Assembly (NCBI RefSeq): GCF_028993615.1
Contig: NZ_CP118632.1
Coordinates: 806,001-870,000, forward strand
DNA: 64,000 bases
Origin: Herbaspirillum sp. WKF16
GTDB taxonomy: Bacteria; Pseudomonadota; Gammaproteobacteria; Burkholderiales; Burkholderiaceae_D
Direction: 5' to 3'
Position 1 is the first letter of the stretch; every line of letters begins with the position of its first letter. The notes beneath the pieces were generated by a model. That model was not told the origin of the DNA. It made no database searches and saw nothing but the letters and a program-made list of their open reading frames with translations. Shown one piece after another: positions 55,624-63,814 of this stretch. The position numbers were made by a program, and so were the translations under genes.

Positions 55624-56184
55624 ATGAAGTTCCTCGACCATCTGGAAGAGTGGCTGATCGCGTTTCTCATGGCGGCCGCCACCTTCATCATCTTTCTTGC
55701 CGTGGTGCACCGCTATGCATCCGGCCTCGACATTCCCTGGCTGCAGGACCAACTGATCCAGATCAACATGAGCTGGGCCCAAGAGCTGTGCATCTACATG
55801 TTCGTATGGATGGCCAAGTTCGGCGCTGCCTATGGCGTGCGCACCGGCATCCACGTCGGCGTCGACGTATTGATCAATCGTCTCGACACGCCCTGGCGCA
55901 ACAAGTTCGTGATCTTCGGCCTGCTGGCCGGCGCCTTCTTCACCGGCCTGGTCGGCACCTTCGGCGCCGAGTTCGTCTACGACATCTCCCAGCACGACAG
56001 CACCTCCGAGGTGATGGAAGTGCCGATGTGGATTGTCTACCTGGCCGTGCCGCTGGGTTCCTACCTGATGTGCTTCCGCTTCCTCCAGGTCGCGTGGAAT
56101 TTCCACAAGACCGGCGAATTGCCCAAGCATGACCATGCCCACGTGGAAGGTCTGGACGAAGAAATCAGCGGAGGAAAAGCATGA
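55624..56184 (+). CDS. dctQ: TRAP transporter small membrane subunit
   Basis: 186-aa inner-membrane protein with four hydrophobic helices: about 10-30 ('WLIAFLMAAATFIIFLAVV'), 50-70, 90-110 and 135-155. 'QINMSWAQELCIYMFVWMAKFGAAYGVRTGIHV' region is the conserved DctQ core. ATG 55624 has AAGGAGA upstream; the longer open frame is not needed. The last four bases overlap the dctM start (ATGA). Partner of DctM in the Na+-driven uptake channel. Confidence 0.94.
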   Translation: MKFLDHLEEWLIAFLMAAATFIIFLAVVHRYASGLDIPWLQDQLIQINMSWAQELCIYMFVWMAKFGAAYGVRTGIHVGVDVLINRLDTPWRNKFVIFGLLAGAFFTGLVGTFGAEFVYDISQHDSTSEVMEVPMWIVYLAVPLGSYLMCFRFLQVAWNFHKTGELPKHDHAHVEGLDEEISGGKA

Positions 56185-57461
56185 ACGCAGCCATCATTTT
56201 CGTACTGCTGTTTGCGCTGATGCTGACCGGGATGCCGATCTCGATCTCGCTCGGCCTGACAGTGTTGACCTTCCTCTTCACCATGACCGACGTACCGATC
56301 CAGTCGGTGGCGCTGAAGCTGTTCACGGGCATCGAGAAGTTCGAGATCATGGCGATCCCGTTCTTCATCCTGGCCGGCAACTTCCTGACCCACGGGGGGG
56401 TGGCGCGGCGCATGATCAACTTCGCCACGTCGATGGTGGGACACTGGCACGGCGGCCTGGCGCTGGCCGGCGTGCTGGCCTGCGCGCTGTTCGCGGCAGT
56501 CTCCGGCTCGTCGCCCGCTACCGTGGTGGCGATCGGTTCCATCATTCTGCCGGCGATGGTCAAGCAGGGTTATCCGAATCGTTTCGGCGCTGGCGTGATC
56601 ACCACTTCGGGCGCGCTGGGCATCCTGATCCCGCCGTCCATCGTGATGGTGATGTACTCGGTTTCGACCAATACCTCGGTGGGCAAGCTGTTTATGGCCG
56701 GCGTGGTGCCGGGGTTGCTGCTGGCGTTCCTGTTGGGCCTGACTACCTGGTACCTGGCGCGCAAGAACAACTACCCGCGCCTGCGCAAGGCGACCTGGGG
56801 CGAGCGCTTCGCGGCTTTCCGCAAGAGCGGCTGGGGCTTGTTCCTGATCGTGATCGTCATGGGCGGCATCTACACCGGCGTCTTCACTCCCACTGAGGCG
56901 GCGGCGATGGCGGCGGTATACGCCTTCTTCATCGCGGTGTTCGTCTACAAGGACCTGAGCCTCAAGCAGGTGCCCAAGGTCTTGCTGGACTCGGCCTCGA
57001 TGTCGGCCATGCTGCTCTACATCATCACCAACGCGGTGCTGTTCTCCTTCCTGGTGACCAGCGAAAATATTCCGCAAACCATGGCGGCGTGGATCACCGA
57101 TTCCGGACTCGGACCGATCACCTTCCTGCTGGTGGTCAACGTCTTGCTGCTGTTGGCCGGCAACGTGATGGAGCCGTCTTCGATCGTGCTGATCATGGCG
57201 CCCATCCTTTTTCCGGTCGCGGTGAAGCTGGGCATCGATCCGGTGCACTTCGGTATCCTGATCGTGGTGAACATGGAAGTCGGCATGTGCCATCCGCCGG
57301 TCGGCCTGAACCTGTATGTGGCCTCGGGCATTACCAAGATGGGCATCACCGAGCTGACCATCGCGGTCATGCCGTGGCTGTTGACCATGCTCGGTTTCCT
57401 GATGCTGGTGACCTATTGGCCGACGTTGTCGCTGTGGCTGCCGAACCTGGTGTTCAACTGA
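56181..57461 (+). CDS. dctM: TRAP transporter large permease subunit
   Basis: 426-aa membrane protein with about 11-12 helices. Typical segments: 'GMPISISLGLTVLTFLF', 'FEIMAIPFFILAGNFLTHGGVARR', 'AVSGSSPATVVAIGSIILPAM', 'GALGILIPPSIVMVMYSV' and 'GNVMEPSSIVLIMAPILFPVA'. Normal length. Start overlaps dctQ by 4 bp. No clear terminator follows; a GC hairpin GGGACGCC/GGCGTTCCC lies 30 nt downstream without a U-run. Confidence 0.96.
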   Translation: MNAAIIFVLLFALMLTGMPISISLGLTVLTFLFTMTDVPIQSVALKLFTGIEKFEIMAIPFFILAGNFLTHGGVARRMINFATSMVGHWHGGLALAGVLACALFAAVSGSSPATVVAIGSIILPAMVKQGYPNRFGAGVITTSGALGILIPPSIVMVMYSVSTNTSVGKLFMAGVVPGLLLAFLLGLTTWYLARKNNYPRLRKATWGERFAAFRKSGWGLFLIVIVMGGIYTGVFTPTEAAAMAAVYAFFIAVFVYKDLSLKQVPKVLLDSASMSAMLLYIITNAVLFSFLVTSENIPQTMAAWITDSGLGPITFLLVVNVLLLLAGNVMEPSSIVLIMAPILFPVAVKLGIDPVHFGILIVVNMEVGMCHPPVGLNLYVASGITKMGITELTIAVMPWLLTMLGFLMLVTYWPTLSLWLPNLVFN

Positions 57462-57575
57462 GAGTGAGCTGAAATTTGTATGACAAATCGGGGACGCCGC
57501 GGGCGGCGTTCCCGCCTTGGTGGGATGTCAGTCAAGTTGCCAAAAAGCATGTTGGTTTTGCCTCAAAAAAGTGCT

Positions 57576-57603
57576 TTGAAAGCGCGGCGAGTGCTGCTAA
57601 AGT
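57576..57603 (+). promoter_or_regulatory. Candidate sigma-70 promoter of a short transcript
   Basis: -35 TTGAAA (57576-57581), 16-nt spacer, -10 TAAAGT (57598-57603). Predicts a start near 57610. Confidence 0.45.
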
Positions 57604-57671
57604 GCGGGCTTCGCTGAAACGGCAAGCAACACCTGCCGGCCCCAGCAGATCGAATACGGCAGTCTTTGAGG

Positions 57672-57797
57672 ATGTTTGAGTTGTTGATGTACGCGCCTTG
57701 CGGCCAGCCTTTCCGACGCATCGGACCGGCGGCCCCGGGCTCACCGAATACAAAGTGGGTGGTGCATAACAAACGGTATCTATACCGAGGAAACTGA
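57672..57797 (+). CDS. Possible small ORF 1 (41 aa)
   Basis: ATG 57672 (or in-frame ATG 57687) to TGA 57795-57797. The peptide begins 'MFELLMYAPCGQPFRR' and ends 'VVHNKRYLYRGN'. No recognised domain and no strong ribosome site. Listed because it lies within a short transcription unit with its own promoter and terminator. Confidence 0.2.
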   Translation: MFELLMYAPCGQPFRRIGPAAPGSPNTKWVVHNKRYLYRGN

Positions 57798-57803
57798 GGA
57801 GAC

Positions 57804-57854
57804 GTGCATTCGATTGAGCTGTTTAAACAGCCGGGAATGCATAAGGAGTTTTGA
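57804..57854 (+). CDS. Possible small ORF 2 (16 aa)
   Basis: GTG 57804 preceded by GAGGAGAC, a good ribosome site, and ending with TGA at the base of the terminator hairpin. The peptide is 'MHSIELFKQPGMHKEF'. It coincides with the nested inverted repeats, so either the peptide or the RNA structure may be what matters. No known family recognised. Confidence 0.3.
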   Translation: MHSIELFKQPGMHKEF

Positions 57855-57885
57855 AGGCGCATCGCTGATGCGCCTTTTTCTTTTT
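57854..57885 (+). terminator. Intrinsic terminator of the short transcript
   Basis: 10-bp stem AAGGCGCATC / GATGCGCCTT with loop GCT, then TTTCTTTTT. The A-poor left flank makes it mainly plus-strand; the convergent VOC gene ends at 57904. Confidence 0.88.
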
Positions 57886-57903
57886 GCGCGCCGGTTTTGC
57901 GTC

Positions 57904-58554
57904 TCAGTCCAGCCTGCGCAGCCCATGCGGCGTCACGATCGCGGCAGCCAGGCGCGGCGCGGGGGCGGTGCGCAAGGCGATGCGCCGGTCGCGCAGGCCG
58001 ATGGCTTGCAGCGTCTCGGCTATCTCCGGCGCGCGCGGATGATCCAGTTCCAGCCGCTCCAGCCGGCAGCCCAGCTCGGGCAGGGCCGATGCCGGGTGCG
58101 GTTCGGTCTGCCACTGGATCAGCGAGGGCAGCGCGCCCTCGCATTGCAGCGCGCCGTCGGCGGCGATGGTGATCAGCCAATGCAAGGCGCCCCGGCTCAT
58201 CTCTTCGATTACCCCGGGTTTGATCGTGGCGGCCTGTGCGGCAGCATGGATGTCGCCGCTGCGGGCCACCCAATGCGCCAGCCGCGGCGGCGCGCCGGGC
58301 GCCAGCCGGTCCAGGCCGAACCAGCGCGCGCGACCGGGCGCGGGCGCGGCCGGATCGATCGCGATGACTTCAAGATAAAAGCCGGGGCCCAGCGACATCA
58401 GCGCGTTGTGCGTGCCCAGGCGAACGTGCTCGCCGCCGATGCGCGGCGCCATGGAGACGCCCAGTTTTTCTTCGACCCAATCCATGCCGGCCTGCAGCGA
58501 TGCGGCGGTCACGACGAGGTGGTCGGGTTCGGTATGCAGGGGAGCTTGATGCAT
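57904..58554 (-). CDS. VOC-family (glyoxalase-like domain) protein
   Basis: 216-aa protein with 'PDHLVVTAASLQAGMDWVEEKLG' at the start and 'GTHNALMSLGPGFYLEVIAID' after it, the pattern of the Glyoxalase_3-like family. The second half ('LRDRRIALRTAPAPRLAAAI') is a divergent repeat. Function is unknown for this group; metal ligands are likely His13 and the Glu of 'YLEVIAID'. ATG 58554 has GGAGA 6 nt upstream and is preferred over ATG 58566. Divergent from ogt. Confidence 0.8.
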   Translation of the reverse strand: MHQAPLHTEPDHLVVTAASLQAGMDWVEEKLGVSMAPRIGGEHVRLGTHNALMSLGPGFYLEVIAIDPAAPAPGRARWFGLDRLAPGAPPRLAHWVARSGDIHAAAQAATIKPGVIEEMSRGALHWLITIAADGALQCEGALPSLIQWQTEPHPASALPELGCRLERLELDHPRAPEIAETLQAIGLRDRRIALRTAPAPRLAAAIVTPHGLRRLD

Positions 58555-58647
58555 CTCGGTCTCCATGAGGTTTTTTGCCAGTGCGGATGGTATCAAGCGA
58601 TGCCCGGAATTGCTTAGAATAGCGTGGATCGATCTCAAGCCGCCGAC

Positions 58648-59163
58648 ATGAAGACACAAGCTCCCACGCCTCCCTCCCAGCTGGCCGACATTTTCTCCGC
58701 CGTGGTGCACGTGCCCTTCGGCGGCATGGGCATCCGCACCCGTGCCGGCCAAATCGTGGAGATGGTCTACCTGCCGAAGCACTACGCCGAAAAGGACGCT
58801 GCCGACGCCGTAGCGGCCAGGGCGGTCAAGCAGATCGGGCGCTACATGAAGGATCCGCAATTCCGCTTCAAGCTGCCGCTGGCCGATGTCGGCAGCGAGT
58901 TCCAGAAGCGGGTATGGGCGGCGATCGCCGAGATCCCCAGCGGCCAGGTGCTGACCTACGGCGACATCGCGCGCCGCATCAAGTCGGCCCCGCGCGCGGT
59001 CGGCCAGGCCTGCGGCGCCAACTGGTTCGCGCTGGCCAGCCCATGCCATCGGGTGACCGCCGCCGGCGGCCTGGGCGGCTTCTCGCACCACGACGCCGCC
59101 GACGGCATCTATCTCGACGTCAAGCGCTGGCTGCTCAGGCACGAAGGCGTGCAAGGCTACTGA
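58648..59163 (+). CDS. ogt: Methylated-DNA--protein-cysteine methyltransferase
   Basis: 171-aa suicide repair protein that moves O6-alkyl groups from guanine to its own Cys. The active site is 'SPCHRVTAAGGLGGF' with helix-turn-helix 'VLTYGDIARRIKSAPRAVGQA' before it. The usual 'GANPIPIIIPCHR' reads 'GANWFALASPCHR', a milder variant. The N-terminal domain is Ogt/Ada-C-like. ATG 58648 is chosen ('MKTQAPTPPSQ'); a GTG 8 codons upstream is possible. xerD starts 4 bp after its stop. Confidence 0.9.
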   Translation: MKTQAPTPPSQLADIFSAVVHVPFGGMGIRTRAGQIVEMVYLPKHYAEKDAADAVAARAVKQIGRYMKDPQFRFKLPLADVGSEFQKRVWAAIAEIPSGQVLTYGDIARRIKSAPRAVGQACGANWFALASPCHRVTAAGGLGGFSHHDAADGIYLDVKRWLLRHEGVQGY

Positions 59164-59167
59164 ACGC

Positions 59168-60091
59168 ATGGGACGCACCACTCCGAAGATCGAGGCGCCG
59201 CCGGAAAGCCGCGAAGCCATCGACGAATTCTGCGACAGCCTGTGGCTGGAGGACGGCCTGTCCAAGAACACGCTGGAAGCCTACCGCCGCGACATGACGC
59301 TGTACGCCCACTGGCTGCACCATGAGCGCGCCAAGATGCTGTACGCGACCCAGGCGGACGACCTCAACGCCTACTTCGCCGCGCGCCACGCCGACACCAA
59401 GGCCAGCTCCTCCAATCGCCGGCTGGCGGTGTTGAAGCGCTTCTTCCAGCTGGCCCTGCGCCAGCATCGCGTGGCCGCCGACCCCTGCCTCAAGCTGCGT
59501 TCGGCCAAGCAGCCCGAGCGCTTCCCCAAGACCTTGTCAGAAGGGCAGGTCGAGGCGCTGCTGGCGGCGCCCGACGTGTCGACGCCCTTGGGCCTGCGCG
59601 ACCGCGCAATGATCGAGCTGATGTACGCCAGCGGCTTGCGGGTGTCCGAGCTGGTGCTGTTGAAGAGCATCGAGGTCGGCATGAACGAAGGCGTGCTGCG
59701 GGTCACCGGCAAGGGCAGCAAGACGCGCCTGGTGCCCTTCGGCGAAGAGGCCGGCGCCTGGATCGCGCGTTACCTGGCCGAAGGCCGGGGCCAGATCCTG
59801 CAGGGGCAGCTCGACGACGCGCTGTTCGTCACCGCGCGCGGCGGCCCCATGACGCGCCAGATGTTCTGGACCCTGGTCAAGAAATACGCGCAGCTGGCCG
59901 GCGTCACCGCTCGCCTGTCGCCGCACACGCTGCGGCACGCCTTCGCCACCCACCTGCTCAACCATGGCGCCGACCTGCGGGTGGTGCAGCTGCTGCTGGG
60001 CCACGCCGACATTTCCACCACCCAGATCTATACCCACGTGGCGCGCGAGCGCCTCAAACAATTGCATGCGCAACATCATCCGCGCGGCTGA
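59168..60091 (+). CDS. xerD: Site-specific tyrosine recombinase XerD
   Basis: 307-aa recombinase that resolves chromosome dimers at dif with XerC. N-terminal SAM-like domain 'AIDEFCDSLWLEDGLSKNTLEAYRRD'. Catalytic residues: Arg in 'MYASGLRVSEL', Lys in 'VTGKGSKTRLVPF', His/Arg in 'SPHTLRHAFATHLL', His in 'LLGHADISTT' and Tyr in 'TQIYTHV'. Length and motifs identify XerD rather than a phage integrase. ATG 59168, coupled to ogt (4-bp gap). dif itself is not in the window as far as I can see. Confidence 0.96.
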   Translation: MGRTTPKIEAPPESREAIDEFCDSLWLEDGLSKNTLEAYRRDMTLYAHWLHHERAKMLYATQADDLNAYFAARHADTKASSSNRRLAVLKRFFQLALRQHRVAADPCLKLRSAKQPERFPKTLSEGQVEALLAAPDVSTPLGLRDRAMIELMYASGLRVSELVLLKSIEVGMNEGVLRVTGKGSKTRLVPFGEEAGAWIARYLAEGRGQILQGQLDDALFVTARGGPMTRQMFWTLVKKYAQLAGVTARLSPHTLRHAFATHLLNHGADLRVVQLLLGHADISTTQIYTHVARERLKQLHAQHHPRG

Positions 60092-60216
60092 ACCGGGCCC
60101 ACCGCGCGGCGGTTGCTGCACCGCGCGCTCGCAAGCCTGCGTACTTGCGGCATAATGTGCGCCCATGGCGGCGTCCACCATGCTGGACGGACGGCGCCGG
60201 GACCAGAACGAATGCC

Positions 60217-60717
60217 ATGAGCGCCAAGAAAGAACACATTTCCGAAACCCCCGCGACCCAGTTCCTGCGCAAGAACGGCGTGGCCTTCACCGAGCATCCC
60301 TACGACTACGAGGAGCACGGCGGCACCTCGGTGTCCTCGCGCGAGCTGGGCGTGGAAGAACACGCCGTGGTCAAGACGCTGGTGATGCAGGACGAGGCCG
60401 CCAAGCCGCTGCTGGTGCTGATGCACGGCGACTGCAAGGTCTCCACCAAGAACCTGGCGCGCCAGATCGGCTGCAAGTCGATCGAGCCCTGCAAGCCGGA
60501 GGTGGCCAATCGCCATTCCGGTTTCCTGATCGGCGGCACCTCGCCCTTCGGCACCCGCAAGGCCATGCCGGTCTACGTGGAGTCGAGCATCCTTGAACTC
60601 GGCAAGATCTACATCAACGGCGGACGCCGCGGTTTCCTGGTCGGCATCGATCCGGCGGCGATAATGCGGGTGCTGCCCGCCAAGGCGGTGCAGTGCGCAT
60701 TGCAAGAACAAAGCTGA
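60217..60717 (+). CDS. ybaK: Cys-tRNA(Pro)/Cys-tRNA(Cys) deacylase YbaK
   Basis: 166-aa trans-editing enzyme of the INS/YbaK superfamily that hydrolyses mischarged Cys-tRNA(Pro). The essential Lys is in 'AVVKTLVMQDE'; 'CKVSTKNLARQIG', 'SGFLIGGTSPFGTRKAMPVYVE' and 'YINGGRRGFLVGIDP' are diagnostic. ATG 60217 ('MSAKKEHISETPA') is chosen; the open frame extends 24 codons upstream. Followed by plsY after 45 bp on the same strand. Confidence 0.94.
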   Translation: MSAKKEHISETPATQFLRKNGVAFTEHPYDYEEHGGTSVSSRELGVEEHAVVKTLVMQDEAAKPLLVLMHGDCKVSTKNLARQIGCKSIEPCKPEVANRHSGFLIGGTSPFGTRKAMPVYVESSILELGKIYINGGRRGFLVGIDPAAIMRVLPAKAVQCALQEQS

Positions 60718-60762
60718 CGCCGTCACGATAAAAAGCCAACAGAGATAGAAAGACCTTCATCC

Positions 60763-61380
60763 ATGTACAACATCCTCTTCGCCATCGCCGCCTACCTGAT
60801 CGGTTCGCTGTCCTTCGCGGTGGTCGTCTCCAAGCTGTTCGGCCTGGCCGATCCGCGCACCTACGGCTCCAAGAACCCGGGCGCCACCAATGTCCTGCGC
60901 AGCGGCAACAAGAAGGCGGCCGCGCTGACCCTGGTCGGCGACGGCTTCAAGGGCTGGCTGGCGGTGTGGCTGGCGCAGAAGTACGGCCCGCAGTTCGGCG
61001 TGGACGACACCGGCATGGCGCTGGTGACGCTGGCGGTGTTCCTCGGCCACCTGTGGCCGGTGTTCTTCCGCTTCGTCGGCGGCAAGGGCGTGGCCACCGC
61101 GCTGGGCATCCTGCTGGCGCTCAACGTCTGGCTGGGCCTGGCCACGCTGGCCACCTGGCTGGTGATCGCCTACGCCTTCCGCTACTCGTCGCTGGCGGCG
61201 CTGGTGGCGGCGCTGTTCGCGCCGTTCTACTACGGCCTGCTGTTCGGCACCACCGACGGCATCCTGCTGGCGGTGGTGGCCATGAGCGCGCTGCTGATCT
61301 ATCGCCATCGCAAGAACATCGGTAACCTGCTGGCGGGCAAGGAAAGCCGCATCGGCGACAAGAAGAAGGGCGCGAAGTAG
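60763..61380 (+). CDS. plsY: Acyl-phosphate glycerol-3-phosphate acyltransferase
   Basis: Inner-membrane enzyme of the PlsX-PlsY route; gives lysophosphatidic acid, the substrate of PlsC at 2 kb. 205 aa with about five helices. Motifs: '[14 protein letters not shown]', '[21 protein letters not shown]' and '[21 protein letters not shown]'. A basic tail 'GDKKKGAK' closes it. Ends at a strong terminator shared with the convergent tsaD. Confidence 0.96.
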   Translation: MYNILFAIAAYLIGSLSFAVVVSKLFGLADPRTYGSKNPGATNVLRSGNKKAAALTLVGDGFKGWLAVWLAQKYGPQFGVDDTGMALVTLAVFLGHLWPVFFRFVGGKGVATALGILLALNVWLGLATLATWLVIAYAFRYSSLAALVAALFAPFYYGLLFGTTDGILLAVVAMSALLIYRHRKNIGNLLAGKESRIGDKKKGAK

Positions 61381-61398
61381 GCGCCGCACCGGATAACG

Positions 61399-61434
61399 AA
61401 AAGGGCCGCATGACAGACGTCATGCGGCCCTTTT
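61399..61434. terminator. Bidirectional terminator plsY / tsaD
   Basis: 16-bp stem AAAAGGGCCGCATGAC / GTCATGCGGCCCTTTT with loop AGAC. A-run and U-run allow termination of both convergent genes. Confidence 0.93.
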
Positions 61435-61450
61435 TGCTGGCGCCGGCGGA

Positions 61451-62488
61451 TCAGGCGGCCTGGGGCGGGCGCAGCTCATCCAGCGGCCAGCGCGGCCGCA
61501 CGCCGAAGCCGTACTCCTTTTTTGCCGCATCCGGCTGCTGGCGCAGCCGCATGGCGCCGGCGAAGGCGATCATGGCGCCGTTGTCGGTGCAGAACTGCAG
61601 TTCGGGGTAGAACACTTCATAGCGCCGCTTGGCGGCGGCCGCGTTGAGCGCCGCGCGCAGCTGCGCGTTGGCGCCGACGCCGCCGGCGATCACCAGGCGC
61701 TTCAGTTTGGTTTCCTTCAGCGCCGCCATGCATTTGGCCACCAGCACGTCGACGATGGCGTCGACGAAGCCGCGCGCGATGTTGGCCTTGTCTTGTTCGC
61801 AGATGTTGCCGGTCTGCCGCTTGACCACGGTCAACACCGCCGTCTTCAGGCCCGAGAAGCTGAAGTCGAGGTTCTTGGAATGCAGCATCGGCCGCGGCAG
61901 CTGGTAGGCGGCGGGATCGCCGAACTCTGCCATGCGCGAGATCGCCGGGCCGCCCGGGTAGCCCAGGCCGAGCAGCTTGGCCGACTTGTCGAAGGCTTCG
62001 CCGGCGGCGTCGTCCAGGGTCTCGCCCAGCAGCGTGTACCGGCCCACGCCGTCGACCCGCATCAGTTGGGTGTGGCCGCCCGAGACCAGCAGCGCGATGA
62101 AGGGGAACTGCGGCGGCTTGCTGGCCAGCAGCGGCGACAGCAGGTGGCCTTCCAGGTGGTGGATGCCCAGCACCGGCTTGTCCAGCGCCAGGGCGAGGCC
62201 GCAGGCGACCGAAGCGCCCACCAGCAGCGCGCCGGCCAGCCCGGGGCCCTGGGTGTAGGCGATGGCGTCGATCTCGTGCGGCGCGGCGCCGGCGTCGGCC
62301 AGCGTTTGCCTGAGCAGCGGAATGGCGCGGCGGATGTGGTCGCGCGAGGCCAGCTCGGGCACCACGCCGCCGTATTCCTGGTGCATGGCGATCTGCGAAT
62401 GCAGGGCGTGCGCCAGGAGGCCGCGCTCGGTGTCGTACAGAGCGAGGCCGGTTTCGTCACAGGAGGATTCGACGCCGAGAACAATCAT
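61451..62488 (-). CDS. tsaD: tRNA N6-threonylcarbamoyladenosine synthase TsaD
   Basis: 345-aa iron-binding ASKHA protein that transfers the threonylcarbamoyl group to A37 of ANN-reading tRNAs. '[18 protein letters not shown]' at the N-terminus, metal motif '[12 protein letters not shown]' (two His), '[10 protein letters not shown]' and '[11 protein letters not shown]' are diagnostic. ATG 62488 gives the usual '[13 protein letters not shown]' start; the frame runs 7 codons further. Works with TsaE (46.6 kb). Divergent from ybiB. Confidence 0.97.
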   Translation of the reverse strand: MIVLGVESSCDETGLALYDTERGLLAHALHSQIAMHQEYGGVVPELASRDHIRRAIPLLRQTLADAGAAPHEIDAIAYTQGPGLAGALLVGASVACGLALALDKPVLGIHHLEGHLLSPLLASKPPQFPFIALLVSGGHTQLMRVDGVGRYTLLGETLDDAAGEAFDKSAKLLGLGYPGGPAISRMAEFGDPAAYQLPRPMLHSKNLDFSFSGLKTAVLTVVKRQTGNICEQDKANIARGFVDAIVDVLVAKCMAALKETKLKRLVIAGGVGANAQLRAALNAAAAKRRYEVFYPELQFCTDNGAMIAFAGAMRLRQQPDAAKKEYGFGVRPRWPLDELRPPQAA

Positions 62489-62619
62489 GGATGGAATATG
62501 GGATGGCATGCGGCCAACGCAAGTGGCGGGCCGCCCAGGATGAACCTGATGAAACGCGTTATTGTAATGGAAAGCCCGACGGCATGCGCCTTTGCGCGAT
62601 TTTGGTGTACCCTTCGGCC

Positions 62620-63624
62620 ATGCAAAACGAACCGCTCACCGCTCCCCCCGATCAGGCCGTGGAGCCTGCTTCCCCGGCCTTCGCCGCCGCCCGCTTCATC
62701 AAGGAAATCGGCCGCGGCAAGGACGGCGCGCGCAGCCTCTCGCGCGACGACGCCCGCCTGATGTACGCCGCCATGCTCGACGGCCGCGTGTCCGACCTGG
62801 AGTTGGGCGCGATCCTGCTGGCCATGCGCATCAAGGGCGAGGCGGTGGAGGAGATCGGCGGTTTCCTGGAGGCGGCCGAGGCTTCCTTCACGCCAGTGGT
62901 CGCGCCCGACTGCGGCTATGCGCCGGTGGTGCTGCCCAGCTACAACGGCTCGCGCAAGATGGCCAACCTGACGCCGCTGCTGTGCATGCTGCTGGTGCGC
63001 CGCGGCGTGCCGGTGCTGATGCATGGCGTCACGCACGACCCGCAGCGGGTCACCAGCGCCGAGATCTTCAGCGCCCTGGGCATCGCCCATGCCGCGTCGG
63101 CGGCGCAGGCGCAGGCGCTGATGGCGGCCGGGCAGCCGGCCTTCATCCCGATCCAGGCGCTCTCGCCGAAGATTGCCCGGCTGCTGGGGATGCGCGCCAC
63201 GCTGGGCGTGCGCAACTCCACCCATACGCTGGTGAAGATCATGCAGCCCTTCGCCGCGCCGGCCCTGCGCCTGACGTCATACACCCATCCCGAATACCTG
63301 GAAATGCTGAGCGCCTACTTCGGCCAGGCAGCGCCGCATGAGCGCGGCGACGCCTTCCTGATGCGCGGCACCGAAGGCGAGACGGTCGCCAATGCGCGCC
63401 GGGCGCAGCGCATCGACTGGTTCAGCCGCGGCGTGAAGACCGTGCTGGTGGAAAAGCAAAGCGTGGCCGAGGAGTTGCCCGACCTGCCGGAAGGGCGCGA
63501 CGCCGCCACCACCGCCGCCTGGATCGCCGAGGTGCTGGACGGCAGGAGGCCGGTGCCGGAGTCCATTGCCGAGCAAGTGGAGCACTGCGCCGACGTCGCC
63601 GCCGCGATCAGGCAGCGTGGATGA
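62620..63624 (+). CDS. ybiB: DNA-binding protein YbiB (TrpD2 family)
   Basis: 334-aa protein with the fold of anthranilate phosphoribosyltransferase. '[23 protein letters not shown]' and '[15 protein letters not shown]' form the N-terminal helical domain; '[16 protein letters not shown]' replaces the PRPP-binding loop of TrpD. E. coli YbiB is a non-catalytic nucleic-acid-binding relative in the LexA regulon. ATG 62620 ('[13 protein letters not shown]') chosen; a start at 62584 is possible. Divergent from tsaD by 131 bp. Confidence 0.88.
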   Translation: MQNEPLTAPPDQAVEPASPAFAAARFIKEIGRGKDGARSLSRDDARLMYAAMLDGRVSDLELGAILLAMRIKGEAVEEIGGFLEAAEASFTPVVAPDCGYAPVVLPSYNGSRKMANLTPLLCMLLVRRGVPVLMHGVTHDPQRVTSAEIFSALGIAHAASAAQAQALMAAGQPAFIPIQALSPKIARLLGMRATLGVRNSTHTLVKIMQPFAAPALRLTSYTHPEYLEMLSAYFGQAAPHERGDAFLMRGTEGETVANARRAQRIDWFSRGVKTVLVEKQSVAEELPDLPEGRDAATTAAWIAEVLDGRRPVPESIAEQVEHCADVAAAIRQRG

Positions 63625-63814
63625 TTTGCCACAAGCGTTCCTGCCTGTTGGGAATCTGACGCGCGCGACATAAAGGCACGACAGTGCGCTGGCCAAAAAA
63701 GAAAAAAGAAATGCCGGCGGTGCGGCGAGGCGGGAGGGGGAAATTTGAAGGATCCCTGTGAGGGCGGGATCTGAATTCGGAGGGGCGTTGGGGCGTCGTC
63801 GGGAGACCGCAGGG

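Larger units (their letters stand above)
57610..57886 (+). ncRNA. Candidate structured small RNA / short transcription unit
   Basis: About 275 nt from a plausible promoter to an intrinsic terminator. Inside are several perfect short inverted repeats: CCGA-CGCA-TCGG (57713-57724), CGGTAT-CT-ATACCG (57774-57787), the 14-bp palindrome GCTGTTTAAACAGC (57818-57831) enclosed by TGCATTC / GAATGCA (57805-57811 with 57835-57841). It also contains two small open frames, so it may be a dual-function or leader RNA. I do not recognise a known RNA family. Confidence 0.35.
57462..57903. other. Gap after dctM
   Basis: 442 bp with no standard gene but a full set of signals for a short plus-strand transcription unit: promoter at 57576-57603, hairpins, small open frames and an intrinsic terminator. 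See the separate entries. Confidence 0.6.

Noticed and set aside
57563..58273. 236-codon minus-strand frame spanning the short transcription unit and VOC gene end
   Set aside because: Out of frame with the VOC gene, low-complexity and without ribosome site.
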